The position numbers were made by a program, and so were the translations under genes. The notes beneath the pieces are model-generated. The model searched no databases. It was not told the DNA's origin and worked only from the letters and a program-made list of their open reading frames with translations. Shown one piece after another: positions 8,567-17,068 of a DNA stretch of 64,000 bases. This DNA is from an uncultured Bacteroidales bacterium (GTDB lineage Bacteria > Bacteroidota > Bacteroidia > Bacteroidales > WCHB1-69), in assembly GCA_905233625.1 (NCBI GenBank), contig CAJOFJ010000002.1, positions 1 through 64,000 on the forward strand, written 5' to 3'. The stretch's first letter is position 1. Each line of letters begins with the position of its first letter.

Positions 8567-8574
8567 TAATTTTG
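8567..8574 (+). promoter_or_regulatory. -7 box of the tsaC-coaD transcript
   Basis: TAATTTTG fits TAnnTTTG, 21 bases before the tsaC-like ATG. No clear TTG is seen at the expected -33 distance. Confidence 0.5.
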
Positions 8575-8595
8575 CAAAATAATTCTGCATGAGTC

Positions 8596-9159
8596 ATGGA
8601 AGCTGAAATAGAAAAATGTGTTGAATTGCTTTTGAAAGGCAAAGTCATTCTGTATCCGACAGATACCATCTGGGGTTTGGGCTGCGATGCCACCAATGAG
8701 GAGGCGGTGAAAAGAGTGTTTGAAATCAAACATCGCATCGAAGGGAAGTCCATGCTGGTATTGCTCGACAAGAGTGACCGTCTGCCGATGTATGTAAAGC
8801 GTATCCCATTGATAGCCTGGGATTTAGTCAACGAGACTTCCCGTCCCACCACATTTATCTACCCCAAGGGCTATAATATCGCCCCGTCCGTGATATCATC
8901 CGATGGCACGCTGGCTATCAGAATTGTGAATAATGCGTTCTGTAAGAAACTGATAGCCAAGTTGAACCGGCCAATAGTCTCCACATCCGCCAATATTTCC
9001 GGCACACCTGCTCCGCAGTTGTTTTCCGATATCTCGCAGGAGGTGATCAGCCAGGTGGATTATGTGGTGCCGGAACGTTTCGCCGATTCCACAGACTACA
9101 AGCCTTCACGTCTCATCAAATTCATTGATGATTATAATTTTGTGGTTGTAAGAGAGTAG
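8596..9159 (+). CDS. tsaC: L-threonylcarbamoyladenylate synthase (TsaC/Sua5/YrdC family)
   Basis: The protein has 187 residues, a single YrdC domain without the C-terminal Sua5 extension. Signatures are YPTDTIWGLG (20-29), the KxR region (KHRIEGKSM), RPTTFIYP (83-90) and STSANISG (129-136). The enzyme condenses threonine, bicarbonate and ATP to threonylcarbamoyl-AMP for the t6A37 modification of ANN-decoding tRNAs. It is cytoplasmic. The stop is 3 bp from the coaD start, so the two are one transcript. Confidence 0.93.
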   Translation: MEAEIEKCVELLLKGKVILYPTDTIWGLGCDATNEEAVKRVFEIKHRIEGKSMLVLLDKSDRLPMYVKRIPLIAWDLVNETSRPTTFIYPKGYNIAPSVISSDGTLAIRIVNNAFCKKLIAKLNRPIVSTSANISGTPAPQLFSDISQEVISQVDYVVPERFADSTDYKPSRLIKFIDDYNFVVVRE

Positions 9160-9162
9160 CTT

Positions 9163-9615
9163 ATGCGTATTGCGGTGTTCCCTGGTTCGTTCGATCCCCT
9201 GACCAAAGGCCATGAGGAGATTGTGAGAAAAGCTGTGCCGCTTTTCGATAAGATTTATGTGGCAATAGGGGAGAATGCCAACAAAAAATACTGTTTTCCT
9301 ATAGAAAAACGCCTGCAGTGGATTCGGCAGGCATTTGCGGACGAGTCAAAGGTGGAAGTGGTTGTTTATGAAGGACTTACTATTGATTTCTGCCGAAAAG
9401 TGGGGGCTCGGTTTATCCTGCGTGGTTTGAGAAATTCTATGGATTTTCAGTATGAGAAGGACATTGCCGAGGCGAACCGGCATCTGGCTCCCGAAGTGGA
9501 GACCATCTTTTTGCTTTCCTCTCCTGAGCTGGCCCATGTTTCCTCGTCTCTCGTCAGAGAGTTGTATCATCACCAGGGCAATTATTCTGAATATGTTTCG
9601 TTTGAATTGAAATAA
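9163..9615 (+). CDS. coaD: Phosphopantetheine adenylyltransferase
   Basis: The 150-residue nucleotidyltransferase carries the N-terminal signature VFPGSFDPLTKGH (TxGH motif, H17) and the C-terminal SSSLVREL motif that binds ATP phosphates. It makes dephospho-CoA from 4'-phosphopantetheine and ATP, the penultimate CoA step. It is slightly shorter than the E. coli enzyme but complete. It follows tsaC with a 3-bp gap and precedes the thioredoxin-fold gene by 7 bp. Confidence 0.96.
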   Translation: MRIAVFPGSFDPLTKGHEEIVRKAVPLFDKIYVAIGENANKKYCFPIEKRLQWIRQAFADESKVEVVVYEGLTIDFCRKVGARFILRGLRNSMDFQYEKDIAEANRHLAPEVETIFLLSSPELAHVSSSLVRELYHHQGNYSEYVSFELK

Positions 9616-9622
9616 GCTTGCC

Positions 9623-11083
9623 ATGAAACGCCTTCGGCTGAATTTTTGGATTCTTTTCGTTCTGATGGTGGGTGCTTGTCAGCTATATGCACAGAAAATC
9701 GCCCCGGTGGTCATCCGTGGTCATGCGGATTTTGCCACAGGTGAAGAGATCAGACTGATTGCCTACGAGGATTTGCTCACTTACACGCCGAAGGTGGTGT
9801 CTTCAGATATGGTGAGTCGGAATGGGTATTTCGAGTTGTCGTATACCACCTCCGAGGTACGCCTGGTGCAGCTTGAAATCCGCACATCTCGCGCTGAGTT
9901 CTTGTTGGAACCTTCTAAAACATACGAATTTACGCTTTCAATGGATGCGGAACTGTTCAATTCCTTCAGTCCGCAAGATTATGACGGGTTTCTGCAGGTG
10001 GAAAACGAAAATGAGACCCCGCAGGATCTGAACAGGAAGGTGAATTATTTCTCCAACTATTACAATTACGCCTTCAACCGCTATTATTTTCCTATTGTGT
10101 ATGATAAAAGCGAGGCGGCACGCGACTCGGTGATGGCCCTGATGCAGCGGAAATTCGATATCCGCTATAATCCATTCGATTTTTACCAGTCCTATATTTT
10201 CTATGGCATCTCGCAGCTGGACAGAATTTATTGGCAAAAAGATGCTGAAAAGCTGTATGACAAGTATTTGAATAACGATTATATCCTGTATAATAACCCG
10301 GGTTATATGGAGTTTTTCGATGCTTTTTATGATGATTATGTATTTTCCTCTTTGAAAATAAATCGGGAGAATGTACTGATAAGTATCAATGATTCAGCGA
10401 ATTATAGAATGCTGTTCAATGAGTTGGGCCGTGATGAGTTTTTAGTGAATGAGCGTATTCGTGAATTGGTGATTATCAAGAATTTAGGGCAACTTTACTT
10501 GAATCATCCAGAATTTGACAAGACGAATATTTTGAAATTGTTGGAAGAGTTGCGGCAAACGACGCATTTTGTTGAGCATAAGCCATTGGTAGCCAATATG
10601 ATAAATTTTGTGAAGAAGTTTTCGGATAATCAGTTGGTAAAGAATGTCAAGTTGAAGGAACCCAATGGTAAAGATTTCTTATTGAACAAGTTAAAAGGTA
10701 AATGGACTTATTTGTATTTCTTCAGAACAGATTGTATCGAATGTGTGCGAGAATTGATGCTGATCAAGGAAATACAGGAAATGTACAAGGATTCCTTGCG
10801 TTGTGTCGGGGTTTGTCTTGATTTTGACAAATACCAGTTACAGAATTTTCTGAACAAATATCCTCAATTTGATTATGATTTTGTTCATTTCAACCAGCAA
10901 TATCAATGGTTGAATGATCTGGAGGTCAATTCGTTGCCGGATTATCTCTTGCTCTCTCCCGAGGCTGAGATTTATGAGCGTTATCTGCCGGCTCCCGCCG
11001 AGGGTTTGGTGGATTACCTAATGCGTTTGTTTGCTCCTACCAATCCGGAGGATAATAACCCTATGTTCCAACCCCGAAAATAG
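9623..11083 (+). CDS. Envelope thioredoxin-fold protein (TlpA-like), possible lipoprotein
   Basis: The protein has 486 residues. The N-terminal hydrophobic segment ends VGACQLYAQ, which can be read as a lipobox (VGAC) or as a type I signal peptide. A long N-terminal region of beta then helical character (about 25-340), like the DUF4369/DUF5106 parts of Bacteroidetes TlpA proteins, precedes a thioredoxin fold starting near 345. The active-site position reads DCIEC, a CxxC-type redox pair, in FFRTDCIECVREL. A role in envelope thiol redox or cytochrome maturation is possible but inferred. It is the third gene of the tsaC-coaD transcript by spacing. Confidence 0.7.
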   Translation: MKRLRLNFWILFVLMVGACQLYAQKIAPVVIRGHADFATGEEIRLIAYEDLLTYTPKVVSSDMVSRNGYFELSYTTSEVRLVQLEIRTSRAEFLLEPSKTYEFTLSMDAELFNSFSPQDYDGFLQVENENETPQDLNRKVNYFSNYYNYAFNRYYFPIVYDKSEAARDSVMALMQRKFDIRYNPFDFYQSYIFYGISQLDRIYWQKDAEKLYDKYLNNDYILYNNPGYMEFFDAFYDDYVFSSLKINRENVLISINDSANYRMLFNELGRDEFLVNERIRELVIIKNLGQLYLNHPEFDKTNILKLLEELRQTTHFVEHKPLVANMINFVKKFSDNQLVKNVKLKEPNGKDFLLNKLKGKWTYLYFFRTDCIECVRELMLIKEIQEMYKDSLRCVGVCLDFDKYQLQNFLNKYPQFDYDFVHFNQQYQWLNDLEVNSLPDYLLLSPEAEIYERYLPAPAEGLVDYLMRLFAPTNPEDNNPMFQPRK

Positions 11084-11118
11084 ATTCATTATCCCGTCAT
11101 CATTTTTTATGATGGGGT

Positions 11119-11230
11119 TGCGGTTCCACCGCAGATATATCCGATAGTTTAAACTCCCCTCGAGCGAAGCGAGACTCCCCTCGAGTGCATAGCATGAGAC
11201 TCCCCTTGAGCACGCAGTGCGAAACTCCCC
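11119..11230. repeat. Palindrome and ACTCCCC-type tandem units
   Basis: The hairpin TGCGGTTCCACCGCA (11119-11133) is shared with 39024-39038 and 39078-39092. From 11153 the heptamer ACTCCCC recurs at 11153, 11174, 11199 and 11224 with unit lengths 21, 25 and 25. The spacers contain short inverted repeats such as GAGCGAAGCGAG. The same family is found at 39585-39655. Confidence 0.85.
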
Positions 11231-11243
11231 ACTTCCATTTTCT

Positions 11244-11299
11244 GAATTTTGAATTTTGAAATTTGAATTCTAATCCCTGATACCTGCAAGCTGATACCT
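11244..11299. repeat. Eight-heptad array touching the pcm stop codon
   Basis: Eight 7-bp units run in register: GAATTTT twice, GAAATTT, GAATTCT, AATCCCT, GATACCT, GCAAGCT, GATACCT. The array ends one base before the stop codon of the minus-strand pcm gene at 11301. Confidence 0.85.
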
Positions 11300-11300
11300 G

Positions 11301-11954
11301 TTATATCCTCTGATTCCGGTTAATCACCCTTGCCTCCAGCATCGGCACGAAATTGAAATTGCCGAATTCCTCCTCTTGGTAGTTGTCGTCGTCAATCTTG
11401 GTGATACGTTTCATCACCTGACTGTCGGTGCCTACAGGGATGACCATGATGCCGCCGGGCTTAAGTTGTTGGAGCAGGGCGTCGGGGATTTCGGGTGCAC
11501 CGCAGGTGACAATGATTTTGTCGTAGGGTGCGTATCTCTCAAAACCTTGGAAGCCGTCGCCGAAACGGAGGATGATGCGTTCGTTGATTTTGTTCAGGAT
11601 ATTTTTAGCCCTGCTGAAAAGCTCCAGATGACGTTCCACTGTGAATACACGTGCTCCCAAAGCCCCCAGAATGGCAGCTTGGAACCCAGAACCGGTGCCG
11701 ATTTCGAGCACTTTTTCGCCGGCTTTTACCTGCAAAAGCATGGTCTGGAAGGCTACGGTGGAAGGTTGCGAGATGGTTTGGTCGCAATAAATGTGCAAGG
11801 CCGTGTCTTCGTAAGCCTTGTCCCATAAAAAAGAGTCTACAAACAGATGTCGGTCCACTTTGTCGAAAGCGGCCAGCAGCTGCTCGTCGTTGAAGCCCTT
11901 CTCTCGCAAAGTGTTGATTAGCTTTTTCTTCGCTCCAAGTAATAGGTAGTCCAT
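11301..11954 (-). CDS. pcm: Protein-L-isoaspartate O-methyltransferase
   Basis: From the chosen start there are 217 residues. The family features are DQTISQPSTVAFQTMLL and the SAM-binding glycine loop VLEIGTGSGFQAAIL, followed by the acidic VERHLEL strand and the LKPGGIMVIPVG strand. The enzyme methylates isoaspartyl residues in damaged proteins. A longer frame exists to 12014, but a TAnnTTTG promoter box at 11975-11982 lies inside it and an AGGAG ribosome-binding site lies just upstream of 11954, so the shorter start is preferred. The 3' end abuts a heptad array. Confidence 0.93.
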   Translation of the reverse strand: MDYLLLGAKKKLINTLREKGFNDEQLLAAFDKVDRHLFVDSFLWDKAYEDTALHIYCDQTISQPSTVAFQTMLLQVKAGEKVLEIGTGSGFQAAILGALGARVFTVERHLELFSRAKNILNKINERIILRFGDGFQGFERYAPYDKIIVTCGAPEIPDALLQQLKPGGIMVIPVGTDSQVMKRITKIDDDNYQEEEFGNFNFVPMLEARVINRNQRI

Positions 11955-11974
11955 AGCACTCCTGAAAATTTTGG

Positions 11975-11982
11975 CAAATTTA
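11975..11982 (-). promoter_or_regulatory. pcm -7 box
   Basis: The minus strand reads TAAATTTG, with a TTTG about 21 bases upstream as -33 element. It places transcription start just ahead of the AGGAG and ATG at 11954. Confidence 0.6.
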
Positions 11983-12071
11983 CAATTTTTTAATGGATGA
12001 TGAATGCAAACCATGATTTTTTTATAACTGTGCGTAGTTGATTATCTATAGAGATATTTTTGTAAAAATCA

Positions 12072-12125
12072 ATTAGCACATTAGCACATTTACTAATTGG
12101 CACATTGAAAAAAATTGTATCTTTG
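12072..12125 (+). promoter_or_regulatory. 8-bp array running into the promoter of the threonine-degradation pair
   Basis: Four octamers (ATTAGCAC twice, ATTTACTA, ATTGGCAC) occupy 12072-12103. The TTG in the fourth unit (12097-12099) is the -33 element, and TATCTTTG at 12118-12125 is the -7 box with an 18-bp spacer. The ATG follows 26 bases later. Confidence 0.75.
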
Positions 12126-12151
12126 CAAGTCAAAATTTAAACTCACATCAA

Positions 12152-13105
12152 ATGAAAAAAATATTAGTAATTGGAGCTTGCGGACAGATTGGTTCTGAAC
12201 TTACTCCCGCACTTAGAAAAGTCTATGGCACTGACAATGTGGTGGCTGCCGATTTGATGTACCCCCTGAAAGGCGATCTCGCCGATAGCGGTCCTTCTTG
12301 CAAAATCGACGCAACCAATGCCCAAGATATCGCCGATGCTGTCAAAAAATATAACATTGATTCTATTTTCAACTTGGCTGCCATTCTTTCCGCTAAGGCA
12401 GAGGCTAACCCCATGCTGGGTTGGAATGTGGGCATCGGAGCCCTCCTCAACTGCCTTGAGGTATCCCGCGAATTCCATTGCGCCCTGTTCACCCCAAGCT
12501 CCATCGGAGCTTTTGGTGCCAGCACGCCGCATGACAAAACTCCGCAGGACACTATCCAGCGCCCACAAACTATTTACGGCGTGACCAAGGTGACTGGCGA
12601 GCTGTTGAGCGACTACTACTTCAAACGCTTTGGTGTGGATACCCGCTCGGTGCGCTTCCCCGGCCTGATTTCCAATGTGACGCTGCCTGGCGGTGGCACC
12701 ACCGACTACGCCGTTGAGATTTACTATGCCGCCATCAAGGAAGGCAAGTTCACCTGCCCGCTGAAGCCCGGTACCTACATGGACATGATGTACATGCCCG
12801 ACGCGTTGAAAGGCGCTATGGACCTGATGGAAGCTGATCCTTCCAAGCTGATTCACAGAAACTCTTTCAATATCACTGCTATGAGCTTCGAACCTGAGCA
12901 GATTGCTGCAGCCATCAGAAAATATATGCCTGATTTCAAGATGGACTATCAGCTGGATGAATTGCGTCAGGGTATTGCTGACTCATGGCCCAACTCGATG
13001 GACGACAGCTGCGCCCGCGCCGAATGGGGCTGGAAACCGCAGTACGACCTCGACGCCATGACCCGCGATATGCTCGAGGTGTTGAAAGTTAAATTAGCCA
13101 AATAA
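12152..13105 (+). CDS. L-threonine 3-dehydrogenase, epimerase (extended SDR) type
   Basis: The protein has 317 residues. An NAD-binding loop GACGQIG (8-14) and catalytic Tyr142-x3-Lys146 (IYGVTK) with the serines of TPSSIGAFG define an extended short-chain dehydrogenase. It is related to UDP-galactose epimerases and to animal-type threonine dehydrogenases, not to the zinc-dependent Tdh. The gene directly precedes kbl (18 bp), which makes oxidation of threonine to 2-amino-3-ketobutyrate the likely reaction. The two gene products would degrade threonine to glycine and acetyl-CoA in the cytoplasm. Confidence 0.88.
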   Translation: MKKILVIGACGQIGSELTPALRKVYGTDNVVAADLMYPLKGDLADSGPSCKIDATNAQDIADAVKKYNIDSIFNLAAILSAKAEANPMLGWNVGIGALLNCLEVSREFHCALFTPSSIGAFGASTPHDKTPQDTIQRPQTIYGVTKVTGELLSDYYFKRFGVDTRSVRFPGLISNVTLPGGGTTDYAVEIYYAAIKEGKFTCPLKPGTYMDMMYMPDALKGAMDLMEADPSKLIHRNSFNITAMSFEPEQIAAAIRKYMPDFKMDYQLDELRQGIADSWPNSMDDSCARAEWGWKPQYDLDAMTRDMLEVLKVKLAK

Positions 13106-13123
13106 TTCCTAAATTCAAATAAC

Positions 13124-14314
13124 ATGTATAACAATTTTCAAGCTCATCTTCAAAAAGAATTGACCGACATTGAAAATGCCGGCTTATACAAACACGAACG
13201 TATCATCGTTTCTCCTCAGAGCGGTGAAATCACTTTGCAGAACGGCATGAAAGCGCTGAATTTCTGCGCCAACAACTACCTCGGTCTGGCTAACAATCCC
13301 AAGCTGATTGCCGCCGCTAAGGAAGCCCTCGACACCCACGGCTATGGTATGGCTTCTGTCCGTTTTATCTGCGGTTGCTCCGACCTGCACAAGCAGCTGG
13401 AAGCCAAAATCGCTGAGTTCTTCGGCACGGAAGACACCATCCTGTATGCTGCTTGCTTCGATGCCAATGGTGGTGTGTTCGAACCCCTGTTGACTGAGCA
13501 GGACGCAATTATTTCCGATGCATTGAACCACGCTTCTATCATCGACGGTGTGCGTTTGTGCAAGGCTGTCCGCTATCGTTATGCTAATGCCGATATGGCC
13601 GACCTCGAGAAACAACTGCAAGCCGCCCAGGCTCAGCGTTTCCGCTTGATTGTGACCGACGGTGTATTCTCTATGGATGGCAATGTGGCTCCGCTGGATA
13701 AGATTTACGAGCTGGCCAACAAATATGACGCTATGGTCATGGTGGACGAATCTCACTCTGCCGGTGTAGTAGGTGAGACTGGTCGTGGCGTAACCGAACA
13801 GTTTAACCTGCGTGGCAAGATTGAAATCCTGACCGGTACCCTCGGTAAGGCTTTCGGTGGTGCTATCGGTGGTTTCACTACTGGTAAGAAAGAAATCATT
13901 GACATGTTGCGTCAGCGTTCACGTCCATACTTGTTCTCTAACTCTATTCCGCCGATGGTGGCTGCCGCTGGCGTGAAGATGGTGGAGATGATGTCCGCTA
14001 CCAATGAGCTGCAGGACAAACTGCACGCCAATACCAAATATTTCGTGACCAAGATGCAGGCTGCCGGCTTTGACATCAAACCTACACAGTCCGCTATCTG
14101 TGCAGTGATGCTGTACGATGCCAAACTGTCACAGGTGATGGCTGCCAAGATGCAGGAAGAGGGTATCTTCGTTACCGGTTTCTACTATCCGGTAGTACCG
14201 AAAGATCAGGCCCGTATCCGTGTTCAGATTTCTGCCGCTCACGAAACCGAACACCTCGACAAGTGCATCGCCGCTTTCACCAAGGTTGGTAAAGAATTGG
14301 GCGTTATTAAATAA
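13124..14314 (+). CDS. kbl: Glycine C-acetyltransferase (2-amino-3-ketobutyrate CoA ligase)
   Basis: The 396-residue protein belongs to the alpha-oxoamine synthase family of PLP enzymes. The lysine that binds PLP is K242 in TGTLGKAFGG; the aspartate of MVDESHSAG (D208) and the NNYLGLA and HGYGMASVRFICG motifs are present. It splits 2-amino-3-ketobutyrate with CoA into glycine and acetyl-CoA. The size and all motifs are normal. It is second in a two-gene operon that ends at a clear terminator. Confidence 0.95.
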   Translation: MYNNFQAHLQKELTDIENAGLYKHERIIVSPQSGEITLQNGMKALNFCANNYLGLANNPKLIAAAKEALDTHGYGMASVRFICGCSDLHKQLEAKIAEFFGTEDTILYAACFDANGGVFEPLLTEQDAIISDALNHASIIDGVRLCKAVRYRYANADMADLEKQLQAAQAQRFRLIVTDGVFSMDGNVAPLDKIYELANKYDAMVMVDESHSAGVVGETGRGVTEQFNLRGKIEILTGTLGKAFGGAIGGFTTGKKEIIDMLRQRSRPYLFSNSIPPMVAAAGVKMVEMMSATNELQDKLHANTKYFVTKMQAAGFDIKPTQSAICAVMLYDAKLSQVMAAKMQEEGIFVTGFYYPVVPKDQARIRVQISAAHETEHLDKCIAAFTKVGKELGVIK

Positions 14315-14334
14315 TGTCAATCTCGGCAAAAAAA

Positions 14335-14364
14335 AAGAGGCTGCATTGTAGCCTCTTTTTTTTT
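14335..14364. terminator. Bidirectional terminator between kbl and the outer-membrane receptor gene
   Basis: An 8-bp stem (AAGAGGCT / AGCCTCTT) with a 7-base loop is followed by a run of T and preceded by a run of A. It fits termination of both convergent genes. Confidence 0.85.
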
Positions 14365-16954
14365 ATTCTTCCATTCCGCCACCTTCATATTCCATATTGC
14401 CATCGTCAGACGGCATCTCCATTCTGCGGCGCTTGTAATTGTTGATTTTGTAAGTTATATTGAGGGATATACGGCAGCCGTTACGGTCGCGTAGACTATA
14501 GGAGTCGTAGCCATTGGAGGCATTGTACTGATAGGAATGTACCCGGGTTTGGTTTACCATGAAGAGAATATCTCTTATGTTTACGCTCACGATCAGATTG
14601 TTATTCAGGAAGCCTTTTTTCACGGCGAAATCCAGCGAATAGCGGGCGGAACGGCGTCCCTGGCCCACGCCGCCGGTACCCCAGCCCATGCTGCCGGTGG
14701 TCAGTGAAGGTGAGCTGTAGCGGAAGTTCAGCTGGATGTCCCAGTTCTTGCCAAAGCTGAAAGTTTGGTTCAAACGGAAACGGAATTCCCAGTTGCGGGC
14801 GAGGTTTTCGTCCAGCAGATTGTTGCTTTCGATGATATTTCTATAGAAATTGAAAGAAGCGTTGATTTTCCAGAACTTCCAGATGCGCTGGCTATAGAAG
14901 AGTTCCACGCCAATATTGTGGCTCTGGTTGAGGTTCTGGTAGGAGGTGAGGGTGTATATATAGCTGTCTTCCGTTGAGTCTTTCGGGAGGTATTGCTCCA
15001 AGGTGGTATAGCGGGTGATGAGGTGGCTGCGGTGGCGGTAGAAAGCGGTGGCACTGAAATATGATTTGTTGATACTCAGCTGATAGCCGAGTTCGAGCGA
15101 ATTGGCCATTTCGGGATCCAGATAGGGGTTGCCGCAACGCACGTTCTGTTTGTCGGAAATGTCACGGTAGGGATTCAACTGCCATACATTGGGTCGCTGC
15201 ACACGGCGCGAGTAACTCAGCTTCAGGGCATGTTTATCGTTGATTTCATACTTGATATGCACAGTGGGGAAGAGGTTGTAGTAGTTCTTCTTATATATTG
15301 TATCGGCCGATTTAAGATTGGATAAGGTATTGGCCATCTCACCACGCAAACCGACTTGGATCTGCAGTTTTTTCCAGAAAGTGTTGGAATAAATGAAATA
15401 CAAAGCGTTAAGATATTCCGTGTATTCGAAATTGTTGATCTGGGAGTAATCCAATGCCCAGGGGGCGGCATTCGTGGCGTCGTAAAGCGAGTAGTCTTGC
15501 CCGATGAAACGGTAGGAGAATTTGTAGCCGGTCTCAATACGTCCACCATTGCCAATGGGGGTCACAAAGTCGACTTGGGCGTTGGCATTCCGGTTCTGCG
15601 ATTTGGAGACGGTCTTTTGGTAATAGTCGTATTCAAGGGGCAGGTCGAAGTTCTGTACAGACCAGTTATTGTTGTTGCCGATATTATGGTTGTAGGAGAT
15701 GTCGGAGGTGAGTTCGCGGCCTTTCACTTCAAAAGTTTTCTTATAGTTGATGGCGGCGCTGAAATTCATGTTCTTGTTTTTGCCGTTGCCGAATTGGTCG
15801 TAGGCGTAAGAGGGGTATAGCACTCCGTTGGTTTGGTCGGAGTTGGCGGAAGAGAGGGAGCTGGTGTCTTTGTGGGTGCCGTAGCGGAAACCGAAAGAGA
15901 AACTCAGTGTGTTCTTCTTGTTGATGAACCAGTCCAAACCGGTAAACACATTGTGTCCGCCGCCGCTGCCCTGACCCAAATTCGTCTGTGTCAGGTTGGT
16001 GGTGTCGAGGCCGTACCAGGAATCACGGTCCAACTTTCCGCCGTTTTTGAACTTGTGACCTCTGTAGCTGTAGTTGATGAAGAAATTGATTTTGTCGTAG
16101 CTATAGTTGAAGTTCACGTTGGCATTGTATTGGCTGATATAGGGGCGTACAATGTAGTGTTTCGGAGTGGGCTCCAGGGTGTAGAGCGACATGCCGCCTC
16201 CCAGGGAGACCATTCCGTTAAAACCGGATTCTTTCTTTTTCTTGAGCACCACATTGAGAATACCTGCCATGCCATCGGGGTCATAGCGTGCCGAGGGGTT
16301 GGTAATGACCTCAATACTCTCGATCATGGAGGCAGGAATCTGGTCCAAAGTAAGGTTAGTGGGGCGTCCGTCCACCCAGATGGTCACATTCTCGCTGCCG
16401 CGCACAGTCACATTGCCTTCCACATCCACATCTACCGAGGGAATCTCTTCTAAAACCTCTATCGCAGAGGCTCCGTCGGCCATAATGCTCGACTCCACAT
16501 TGTACACGGTCTTGTCCAGATTGGTCTGCAACATGTCTTTCTGGGCCTTGATTTCCACCGTCTCCAACGAAGTGCTTTTGTTGGAAAGGGTGAATTTTGG
16601 AATTCTGAAGGTGGATTGCTCTTTGCTGATGGTGAAAGCTTTGGAGTAGTGCTTGCGGTAGCCGACATATTGTATCTCTATAAAATATTCTCCAAAAGGA
16701 ATCTCCTGAATCAGGAAACGTCCGGTTTCGTTGGTGATGCCGGTTTGTGCTATGGTGGAGTCCGCCGTTCTCTTCACATAGATTGAGGCATATTCTATGG
16801 GCTTTGCGTTTTCATCAACAATCATACCCATGATGGTGCCGGAGGTGGATGACTGTCCCGGCATGGGTGGGCGCATCATTTCGGGTTGTGCGGATGCGCA
16901 TACAGAAAAGAAAACGAATAAGAGGCAGCTTGCGAAACGGTAGAGTTGCTTCAT
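14363..16954 (-). CDS. Outer-membrane beta-barrel protein, TonB-receptor-like
   Basis: From the chosen ATG there are 863 residues with a signal peptide (about 1-22, ending ASAQ). A carboxypeptidase-regulatory-like domain follows (IMGMIVDENAKPIEYASI...), then a plug domain (MADGASAIEVLEEIPSVDVD, NVTIWVDGRPTNL) and a long C-terminal barrel with alternating aromatic strands. This is the layout of the Bacteroidetes outer-membrane beta-barrel family related to TonB-dependent receptors. No SusD partner is adjacent, so glycan import is not indicated; the substrate is unknown. The upstream in-frame extension starting at 17023 precedes the signal peptide and is not used. Confidence 0.88.
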   Translation of the reverse strand: MKQLYRFASCLLFVFFSVCASAQPEMMRPPMPGQSSTSGTIMGMIVDENAKPIEYASIYVKRTADSTIAQTGITNETGRFLIQEIPFGEYFIEIQYVGYRKHYSKAFTISKEQSTFRIPKFTLSNKSTSLETVEIKAQKDMLQTNLDKTVYNVESSIMADGASAIEVLEEIPSVDVDVEGNVTVRGSENVTIWVDGRPTNLTLDQIPASMIESIEVITNPSARYDPDGMAGILNVVLKKKKESGFNGMVSLGGGMSLYTLEPTPKHYIVRPYISQYNANVNFNYSYDKINFFINYSYRGHKFKNGGKLDRDSWYGLDTTNLTQTNLGQGSGGGHNVFTGLDWFINKKNTLSFSFGFRYGTHKDTSSLSSANSDQTNGVLYPSYAYDQFGNGKNKNMNFSAAINYKKTFEVKGRELTSDISYNHNIGNNNNWSVQNFDLPLEYDYYQKTVSKSQNRNANAQVDFVTPIGNGGRIETGYKFSYRFIGQDYSLYDATNAAPWALDYSQINNFEYTEYLNALYFIYSNTFWKKLQIQVGLRGEMANTLSNLKSADTIYKKNYYNLFPTVHIKYEINDKHALKLSYSRRVQRPNVWQLNPYRDISDKQNVRCGNPYLDPEMANSLELGYQLSINKSYFSATAFYRHRSHLITRYTTLEQYLPKDSTEDSYIYTLTSYQNLNQSHNIGVELFYSQRIWKFWKINASFNFYRNIIESNNLLDENLARNWEFRFRLNQTFSFGKNWDIQLNFRYSSPSLTTGSMGWGTGGVGQGRRSARYSLDFAVKKGFLNNNLIVSVNIRDILFMVNQTRVHSYQYNASNGYDSYSLRDRNGCRISLNITYKINNYKRRRMEMPSDDGNMEYEGGGMEE

Positions 16955-16985
16955 ATTTTCATTGTTTATATTTATATAGTGTGAA

Positions 16986-17041
16986 TTTAAAAAACAAACA
17001 GCATAGACTATGACTTTTAGCAAAAGTTTAATCTATGCTGT
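16986..17041 (-). terminator. Terminator of the PpiD-like gene
   Basis: A 10-bp stem ACAGCATAGA / TCTATGCTGT (16998-17007, 17032-17041) encloses a smaller CTTTT/AAAAG hairpin. On the minus strand it is followed by a T-rich tract, as expected for the gene ending at 17069. Confidence 0.7.
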
Positions 17042-17068
17042 CGTTTTTTTCGGTCTTTGCAAGAAGGA

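Noticed and set aside
12164..12856. 230-codon antisense frame in the threonine dehydrogenase gene
   Set aside because: The sense strand encodes an intact SDR enzyme with catalytic residues; the antisense frame is a codon-bias shadow.
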